Assembly (NCBI GenBank): GCA_030038695.1
Contig: JASHSN010000158.1
Span: forward strand, 1 to 9,624
DNA length: 9,624 nucleotides
Direction: 5' to 3'
Source: Nitrososphaeraceae archaeon
GTDB lineage: Archaea; Thermoproteota; Nitrososphaeria; Nitrososphaerales; Nitrososphaeraceae
Positions 5,089 through 9,624 of this stretch are shown here, piece by piece. Every line of letters begins with the position of its first letter. Position 1 is the stretch's first letter. The translations under genes were made by a program, and so were the position numbers. The notes under the pieces were generated by a model that saw only the letters and a list, made by a program, of their open reading frames with translations, had not been told where the DNA came from and ran no database searches.

Positions 5089-6099
5089 TTAGACAAACGC
5101 ATAGATAGGCTTTGAAAGATTTTTGGCAGTCTTGAGAATATTATAGTATTCCGTATCGGTGAATATGCCTTGTTGGTCGTATAAACTCTTGAACTTTGTA
5201 CCATCGTCTGCAAATATACCAACAAGATTACCCCTCTCCATTTTTTTAGAAGTCTTCAACATTGAAGCCATGACAGAGCCTGAGGATGGACCCACTAGCA
5301 ATCCCTCTTTTACGGCTAGCTCTTTTACCAACGCAAACGACTCTTCATTTGTAGCGGTTATCCATTCATCAACAATTTTTTCTCGTCGCAGGAACAATTC
5401 TGGCATTGAAGATTCTTCAAAATTTCTCATTCCTTGAAGCAAGTGATTCTTTTGAGCTTGAATCGCAATAATTTTAATATTTTTGTTCTTCTCCTTTAGG
5501 TATGTTGCTGTGCCTGTTATGGTTCCACCTGTACCACAACCTGCAAGAAAGTGCGTCATGTCACCATTGGTTTGTTTCCATATTTCTGGCCCTGTGCTCT
5601 CATAATGGGCCAAAAAGTTCGCATCGTTTTCGTATTGATTGGGCATATAATATATGTCAGGTCTTGATTTCGAAATCGCTTTAGCCAATGAGATACTTTG
5701 ATCGGTGCCAGCACCCACCCTTGGGCAAAGATCATCTGATGTCTCGTGTACTGTAGCTCCCAATCTCTTTAGAATTTTCTTTGTCTCATCGCTTACTTTG
5801 TCTGGTATGACCATCTCAACTCTGTATCCTAGTGCTTGGGAAATGCCTGTTAAAGCGATACCTGTATTACCAGACGTAGGTTCTATAATAATGCTTTTGC
5901 CTTTCTTCAACAGCCCCTTTCTCTCAGCCTCTTTTATCATCCAGCATGCGGCCCTGTCTTTGATGGAGCCAAACGGGTTGAACCATTCTAGTTTAGCAAA
6001 AAACTTTACTCTGCCTGTGGCAAATGAATTCAACTCCACGAGCGGAGTGTTGCCTATTTGATGTATTACATCTGGCGACACAACAGTAGTCATGCTCAT
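5089..6099 (-). CDS. cysM: Cysteine synthase, CysM-like PLP enzyme
   Basis: This is a fold-type II PLP enzyme of the cysteine synthase / cystathionine beta-synthase family, predicted to make cysteine from an activated serine and a sulfur donor in the cytoplasm. The PLP lysine is Lys47 in NPFGSIKDRAA. The substrate-carboxylate loop is PTSGNTG (74-80), the PLP-phosphate loop GCGTGGTITG (187-196), and the pyridine-side serine lies in GPSSGS (270-275). The stretch H-L-L-Q-G-M-R-N-F-E-E-S-S-M-P-E-L (219-235) resembles the corresponding part of mycobacterial CysM (an O-phosphoserine enzyme) more than the PHKIQGIG segment of CysK. Arg225 is the candidate phosphate-binding residue; O-phosphoserine use is inference. 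ATG 6099 is fixed by an in-frame TAA directly before it; ATG 6093 is also possible. Length (336) is normal. Confidence 0.9.
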   Translation of the reverse strand: MSMTTVVSPDVIHQIGNTPLVELNSFATGRVKFFAKLEWFNPFGSIKDRAACWMIKEAERKGLLKKGKSIIIEPTSGNTGIALTGISQALGYRVEMVIPDKVSDETKKILKRLGATVHETSDDLCPRVGAGTDQSISLAKAISKSRPDIYYMPNQYENDANFLAHYESTGPEIWKQTNGDMTHFLAGCGTGGTITGTATYLKEKNKNIKIIAIQAQKNHLLQGMRNFEESSMPELFLRREKIVDEWITATNEESFALVKELAVKEGLLVGPSSGSVMASMLKTSKKMERGNLVGIFADDGTKFKSLYDQQGIFTDTEYYNILKTAKNLSKPIYAFV

Positions 6100-6205
6100 T
6101 TAGCCTTCTTGATCTCAGAAAAGTTTAGGCTTCTAAGGTCGATGTTTTTGGTCGGAGATTTCATGTTACCGGTACTCACATTCACAAACAAGTTCATGAG
6201 GTAGT

Positions 6206-6216
6206 CTATATATTAA
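6206..6216 (-). promoter_or_regulatory. Candidate TATA box for the cysM-like gene
   Basis: On the minus strand this reads TTAATATATAG, a good archaeal TATA match. Transcription would start near 6185, giving a leader of about 85 nt before ATG 6099. A nearer promoter cannot be excluded. Confidence 0.35.
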
Positions 6217-6334
6217 CTGTTTAGGAGACGTTTCTTAACATTGAATGAATGCTAGTCATGACTGAGTACGGAAATACTACCTTTCTATCGCCTGGTCTGC
6301 CGCAATTAAGCATTATAACTTGTATTTAGCTAAG

Positions 6335-6342
6335 ATATTTAT
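6335..6342 (+). promoter_or_regulatory. Candidate TATA box for sdhA
   Basis: ATATTTAT is centred about 41 bp before the sdhA TTG. The predicted transcription start is near 6364, leaving a leader of about 15 nt with no Shine-Dalgarno sequence. Confidence 0.45.
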
Positions 6343-6379
6343 GAGAATGCATTACTTCCTGTAGCGGCTGACACAACAG

Positions 6380-8098
6380 TTGGTTGACTCTATCTCCCAA
6401 GACGTATTGATCATCGGTTCAGGTCTGGCAGGATTGCGAGCTGCTATTTCTTCAGCTGCTACGGACAGAAAATTAGATATTGCAGTAGTTTCCAAGGTCC
6501 AGGTCATGCGATCGCACTCTGTATCTGCAGAAGGTGGCACCGCAGCAGTACTTTTCGAGGAGGAAGGAGACAATCAAGAATCTCACATTTATGACACCAT
6601 CAAAGGCAGTGACTTTCTCGCCGATCAGGATGTTGCTGAAAGACTGGTACAAAATATCCCATATGAAATCTATCAGCTAGACCATTGGGGAATGCCTTGG
6701 TCTCGGAGAACTGATGGTAGAATTGCCCAACGCAATTTTGGGGGTTATTCATTCCCTAGAGCAACCTACGCTCAAGACAAGGTAGGATTTTATGGCATGC
6801 AAACTCTGTATGATACTTCACTTAAATTTGACAATATCCGTTTTTATAACGAATGGTTTTGTACATCAATTCTTACCGATGATGAAGGAAGTTTTCGAGG
6901 CGTAACAGCTATCGAAATGAAGACCGGCAATTTCTTTAAACTATTAGCACCAGCCGGCATAATGTGTACAGGTGGAGCTGGCAGGTTATACAGTTTCTCA
7001 ACCTATGCGTACTCTGCTACACCCGATGGCTTGGATATGGCTTACCGTGCAGGAATGGCACTTAAAGACATGGAATTTGTACAATTTCATCCAACAGGAA
7101 TCCTACCATCAGGTATACTGATCACAGAAGGCGCGCGAGGAGAAGGTGGATATCTTATTAATTCTACTGGGCAACGCTTTATGAAAAAATATGCACCAGA
7201 AAAACTTGAACTGGCATCTAGAGATGTCGTTTCCCGTGCTATGATCCAAGAGATTCGGGAGGGAAGAGGCTTTAAACATGAATCAGGGGTAGACTGCTTG
7301 AAGTTAGATCTTACACACTTGGGTGCAGAAAATATAAAGGCGCGCTTAGGAGGGATCAGGGAAATCGGAATTAAATTCTCCGGCATCGATGTGATCAATG
7401 AACCAATTGATGTCAGACCAGTCTGTCACTACATGATGGGTGGAATTCACACCAACATAGAAGGTGCAACTGAGATGAAAGGATTGTGGGCTGCAGGTGA
7501 GGCGGCTTGCAATAGTGTTCATGGTGCAAACCGGCTTGGTGCAAACTCAACTGCAGAGTGCCTTGTTTGGGGTAGAATCACAGGAGAACTAGCCGCGCGA
7601 TATGTGGCTAGCAATAAGCCCAGCTCTATATCCGACCTTCCTCAGCAAGTCTTGGAAGAAGAAAAGAGGATCTACGATGGTATTTTTAGGGGTAGCGGTG
7701 AAATGAATCCATACCAACTTAGAAAAGATGTAACTGATACTATGGATGCAAAGGTCCACGTTTTTAGACATGAAGAAATGTTGCAAGATGGTTTAAAGAA
7801 GTTAGTGGAATTGAAGAAGATGTCATGGAAGCACGTAGACGACAAAGCAAAGGAATACAACACTAATTTCACAAATGTCATGGAGATAGATTCTATCTTA
7901 CGGATAGCAGAGATAGTGTTAAAGGGGGCTTTGGTTAGACGAGAATCGAGAGGGGCGCATGCGCGGACTGATTATCCAACTAGAGATGATGTAAACTTCT
8001 TGAAACATACACTAGCATATTACGGCGCACAATCTCCAAAACTGTGTTGGTATCCAGTAAGCATCACTCGCTATGCTCCAACGGAGAGGAAATATTAA
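6380..8098 (+). CDS. sdhA: Succinate dehydrogenase/fumarate reductase flavoprotein subunit
   Basis: This is the catalytic FAD subunit of complex II, oxidising succinate to fumarate on the cytoplasmic face of the membrane. The dinucleotide fold begins with DVLIIGSGLAGLRAA (GSGLAG 13-18). His46 in RSHSVSAEGG is the expected covalent FAD attachment site. Active-site elements are HPTG (237-240), TEGARGEGG (249-257), Arg281 in RDVVSRA, His350 in CHYMMGG and the Arg of HGANRLG (381-387). The C-terminal helical domain ends with SRGAHARTDYPTRDD, so at 572 residues the protein is complete. The start is TTG 6380: upstream in frame there is only a short open stretch to a TAG at 6362, with no ATG or GTG. 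No iron-sulfur or membrane-anchor subunit genes follow; they must lie elsewhere. It is divergent from the cysM-like gene. Confidence 0.96.
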   Translation: MVDSISQDVLIIGSGLAGLRAAISSAATDRKLDIAVVSKVQVMRSHSVSAEGGTAAVLFEEEGDNQESHIYDTIKGSDFLADQDVAERLVQNIPYEIYQLDHWGMPWSRRTDGRIAQRNFGGYSFPRATYAQDKVGFYGMQTLYDTSLKFDNIRFYNEWFCTSILTDDEGSFRGVTAIEMKTGNFFKLLAPAGIMCTGGAGRLYSFSTYAYSATPDGLDMAYRAGMALKDMEFVQFHPTGILPSGILITEGARGEGGYLINSTGQRFMKKYAPEKLELASRDVVSRAMIQEIREGRGFKHESGVDCLKLDLTHLGAENIKARLGGIREIGIKFSGIDVINEPIDVRPVCHYMMGGIHTNIEGATEMKGLWAAGEAACNSVHGANRLGANSTAECLVWGRITGELAARYVASNKPSSISDLPQQVLEEEKRIYDGIFRGSGEMNPYQLRKDVTDTMDAKVHVFRHEEMLQDGLKKLVELKKMSWKHVDDKAKEYNTNFTNVMEIDSILRIAEIVLKGALVRRESRGAHARTDYPTRDDVNFLKHTLAYYGAQSPKLCWYPVSITRYAPTERKY

Positions 8099-8204
8099 TT
8101 GGGGACGTAAACCCACAGTTAAGTATCGAAAGTATCATCACAATGACACTAATTGATGTTGATTTAAAATGACTCACTCAATTATGATATGTCCCTGTAC
8201 AGAA

Positions 8205-8212
8205 AGATTTAT
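8205..8212 (+). promoter_or_regulatory. Candidate TATA box for small membrane protein gene
   Basis: AGATTTAT is centred about 43 bp before the TTG at 8252, which would place the transcription start near 8234. Confidence 0.35.
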
Positions 8213-8251
8213 CTTCAAAGACTGAATGGTACTTGTACGATTTGAATTAAT

Positions 8252-8545
8252 TTGGAATTTGTCAATGATTTTAAACATACAATAGTCCTTATCGCTGCAA
8301 TAATTTTTTTACTTATTACCGTGTTCATAGTTATGAGGCAAGTAAAAAAACTCCCTCTGGCTTATAATATACAAGTCCTAAATAGCCACGGGGAAAGAAT
8401 TATACTAACAGATCTAAGGCTTCATTTTAGAAGGTTTGAAGTCGCAGAAAGTTATGCTCGCATTTACCGAGACATGTTTAGACAACAACAATACAGATTC
8501 ATGGTGATTGGTCTTAAATGGGTTGATGACTCTAATCGGAAATAG
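8252..8545 (+). CDS. Small membrane-anchored protein of unknown function
   Basis: I do not recognise a named family. The 97-residue product has one N-terminal transmembrane helix (about residues 9-28, TIVLIAAIIFLLITVFIV) followed by a positively charged RQVKK, so the soluble part should be cytoplasmic. The soluble domain (36-93) looks folded: a strand AYNIQVLNSHGERIIL, a basic helix LTDLRLHFRRFEVAESYARIYRDMFRQQ with many aromatic and Arg residues, and a closing strand YRFMVIGLKWVDD. The start appears to be TTG 8252; no Shine-Dalgarno sequence is seen. It stands alone, 153 nt after sdhA on the same strand with its own TATA-like box. An accessory role in the respiratory membrane is possible but not shown. 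Confidence 0.7.
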   Translation: MEFVNDFKHTIVLIAAIIFLLITVFIVMRQVKKLPLAYNIQVLNSHGERIILTDLRLHFRRFEVAESYARIYRDMFRQQQYRFMVIGLKWVDDSNRK

Positions 8546-8589
8546 CAGAATTCAAAATGGAATTGGACCTTATAACCTGACCTAACCGT

Positions 8590-8611
8590 ATCATTCCTAC
8601 ACAGGTATGAT
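8590..8611. terminator. Possible hairpin after the small membrane protein gene
   Basis: ATCATTCC (8590-8597) pairs with GGTATGAT (8604-8611) with one mismatch around a 6-nt loop (TACACA), 45 nt after the stop codon. There is no T-run after it, so a terminator role is weakly supported. Confidence 0.25.
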
Positions 8612-8650
8612 TCACTCATATTGAGGTGAAAGCCTAACCAAAAATTTGAT

Positions 8651-8667
8651 TGTCAAAAAATTTGACA
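8651..8667. repeat. Short perfect palindrome TGTCAAA-AAA-TTTGACA
   Basis: It has 7-bp arms around AAA. The preceding bases partly repeat the right half (AAAATTTGA at 8641 and again at 8658). It could be an operator or simply AT-rich chance structure. Confidence 0.3.
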
Positions 8668-8748
8668 GATTCTCTCAAAATTCACTTTATTGAAATTAAT
8701 ACAGAATAAGGTCATTAGTGAAAATAGATTATAGTATTGATCTCGTCT

Positions 8749-8757
8749 TGCACTGCA
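8749..8757 (-). promoter_or_regulatory. TGCAGTGCA motif, copy 4 (upstream of cdc48, reverse)
   Basis: On the minus strand this reads ATTGCAGTGCAAG. It is centred 147 bp before the cdc48 ATG, about the same distance as copy 1 from hsp20 (158 bp). Confidence 0.38.
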
Positions 8758-8856
8758 ATCTACAAGATGCAAAACAGATGGGATAGGGAATGGTTTATCA
8801 TGTTCGAGAATTGATAGATCCTTGCCTTTCTAGTTAAAAACGATATCGCAAGTGTA

Positions 8857-8898
8857 ATAAGATGTATAAGCCTAAATTGCAATACAAGTACATCTTAT
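8857..8898. promoter_or_regulatory. cdc48 promoter region with 10-bp inverted repeat
   Basis: ATAAGATGTA (8857-8866) is matched exactly by TACATCTTAT (8889-8898), with a 22-nt spacer, and the right arm ends one base before the ATG at 8900. The left arm runs into a TATA-like GTATAA (8864-8869). Transcription would then start near the right arm, giving an almost leaderless mRNA, so the repeat is more likely a DNA operator than an RNA hairpin. Confidence 0.45.
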
Positions 8899-8899
8899 C

Positions 8900-9624
8900 A
8901 TGAGTAAAGCTAATGATCATTTGTCTCTAAAGATACTGGAAGCATATACTAGAGATGTGGGTCGTGGAGTAGCTCGTATTGACCACGGTTCTATGGATTC
9001 TTTAAGCGCATCTACTGGTGATGTTGTTGAAATTAGAGGCAAGCGAAGAACGGTTGCCAAATGTTTGCCATTTTACCCTTCAGATGAAGGAAAGGGAATA
9101 ATTCGAGTTGATGGTCTAGTAAGGAATAATGCTGGAGTAGCTATCGGAGATACAGTAGTATTAAGGAAAATCAAGGCAGTTCCAGCTGAGAAAGTTATAG
9201 TTGCTCCTTTAGAGGCTATACCTCCTATTGACGAGCGATATCTTGCTGATGCTCTTGAAAGTGTACCTCTTATCAAAGGAGATAATGTCATGGTTCCTTA
9301 CTTTGGTGGCAGACTTACATTCCAAGTAATTGGTGTAACACCGGCTGCCGATGCCGTCATCATTACTCAAAAGACAATGTTCCATATAGCCGAGAAGGGC
9401 ACCGCAATAAGAGGTGGCACTGCACATGTCGCGTACGAAGACATTGGAGGCCTAAAGGAAGAAATCCAAAAAGTTAGAGAGATGATTGAACTCCCGTTAA
9501 GACATCCAGAAATTTTTGAAAAACTAGGCATAGAGGCTCCAAAAGGTATACTATTACACGGTCCTCCTGGAACCGGCAAGACTCTTTTGGCAAAGGCAGT
9601 AGCGAGTGAAAGTAACTCCCACTT
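8900..9624 (+). CDS. cdc48: Cdc48/VCP-type AAA+ ATPase, N-terminal part (cut by window edge)
   Basis: This is the archaeal homologue of Cdc48/p97/VAT, a hexameric unfoldase that pulls proteins apart and feeds them to the proteasome. The visible 241 residues include the two-lobed N domain. The double-psi barrel half (about 8-92) has [26 protein letters not shown] and [14 protein letters not shown]. The second lobe (about 95-165) has [21 protein letters not shown] and [14 protein letters not shown]. The start of the D1 AAA domain follows, with [44 protein letters not shown] and the Walker A motif GPPGTGKT (221-228). ATG 8900 matches the usual archaeal N-terminus, with no upstream ribosome binding site. 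The sequence is open to the right edge, where the Walker B, second AAA domain and C-terminus are missing; a full protein would be about 700-800 residues. Confidence 0.95.
   Translation, partial: MSKANDHLSLKILEAYTRDVGRGVARIDHGSMDSLSASTGDVVEIRGKRRTVAKCLPFYPSDEGKGIIRVDGLVRNNAGVAIGDTVVLRKIKAVPAEKVIVAPLEAIPPIDERYLADALESVPLIKGDNVMVPYFGGRLTFQVIGVTPAADAVIITQKTMFHIAEKGTAIRGGTAHVAYEDIGGLKEEIQKVREMIELPLRHPEIFEKLGIEAPKGILLHGPPGTGKTLLAKAVASESNSH

Larger units (their letters stand above)
8546..8899. other. Intergenic region before cdc48
   Basis: This 354-bp stretch has no ORF of note and no recognisable RNA gene. It holds a hairpin-capable repeat (8590-8611), a short perfect palindrome (8651-8667), a TGCAGTGCA copy in reverse orientation (8749-8757) and the cdc48 promoter with its inverted repeat (8857-8898). 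Confidence 0.55.

Noticed and set aside
5705..6061. 118-codon plus-strand ORF over the cysteine synthase gene
   Set aside because: It is a frame shadow of a well-supported enzyme gene on the other strand; it has no motif and no promoter of its own.
6254..6263. 10-bp palindrome AGTCATGACT between cysM and sdhA
   Set aside because: Several palindromes of this length are expected by chance in a window of this size, and it does not align with either TATA box.
7087..7398. 103-codon minus-strand ORF inside sdhA
   Set aside because: It lies wholly antisense to strongly conserved SdhA active-site sequence, and its translation is Ser/Pro-rich shadow sequence with no recognisable motif.
8546..8899. 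Possible tRNA or small RNA gene before cdc48
   Set aside because: I looked for T-loop (GGTTCGAATCC-like) and cloverleaf pairings and found none; the region is AT-rich with only short hairpins.
9073..9579. Three minus-strand ORFs over the right end
   Set aside because: They are antisense to the clear Cdc48 N domain and AAA start.
1..9624. Defence, toxin-antitoxin, CRISPR, integrase or phage genes
   Set aside because: No repeat-spacer array, recombinase, nuclease or toxin motif was found in any frame; the recognised genes are ordinary chromosomal functions.

Overview
The window looks like chromosomal DNA of an ammonia-oxidising archaeon (Thaumarchaeota/Nitrososphaeria). The evidence is archaeal Cdc48 and Hsp20 proteins, a plastocyanin-type blue copper protein with a signal peptide, a lone archaeal-type succinate dehydrogenase flavoprotein, several TTG/GTG starts, archaeal TATA boxes close to start codons, and two small proteins with no family I can name. 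The base composition is AT-rich, which fits a Nitrosocosmicus-like member of the Nitrososphaerales better than GC-richer Nitrososphaera species. That placement is inference. I see no rRNA, tRNA, CRISPR array, insertion sequence or integrase.

Layout, left to right. (1) 17-636 encodes a universal stress protein that is split by a frameshift near 410-418. (2) 637-1404 has no intact gene; it holds a 10-bp inverted repeat just after usp and short open stretches that look like decayed coding sequence. (3) 1405-2181 (-) is a 258-aa protein of unknown function with two conserved-looking ends and a disordered middle. It is divergent from (4) hsp20 (2485-3087, +). (5) 3088-3525 is mostly spacer, with a doubtful small Cys-rich membrane ORF on the minus strand. 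(6) 3526-4071 is a secreted or anchored cupredoxin, followed by (7) a two-CBS-domain protein (4131-4661). (8) Convergent to that, on the minus strand, are a CysM-like cysteine synthase (5089-6099) and, 70 nt downstream of it, a DUF167 protein (4800-5018). They probably form one transcript, and a 19-bp perfect palindrome sits between them and the CBS gene. (9) Divergent from the cysteine synthase is sdhA (6380-8098, +), without sdhB/C/D in the window. (10) 8252-8545 encodes a small one-helix membrane protein. (11) 8900 to the right edge is the start of a Cdc48/VCP-type AAA+ ATPase gene.

The genes do not form one pathway. They cover proteostasis and stress (Usp, Hsp20, Cdc48), electron transfer and central metabolism (cupredoxin, SdhA), sulfur assimilation (CysM-like) and nucleotide sensing (CBS pair). 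Most are single genes with their own promoters.

The most interesting unexplained signal is the 9-mer TGCAGTGCA. It occurs four times, always between genes: upstream of hsp20, the cupredoxin, the CBS gene and cdc48. At the CBS gene it forms one arm of a dyad lying between a TATA-like box and the start codon. I found no clear defence, mobile or biosynthetic system here, and nothing that I would call a new multi-gene system.
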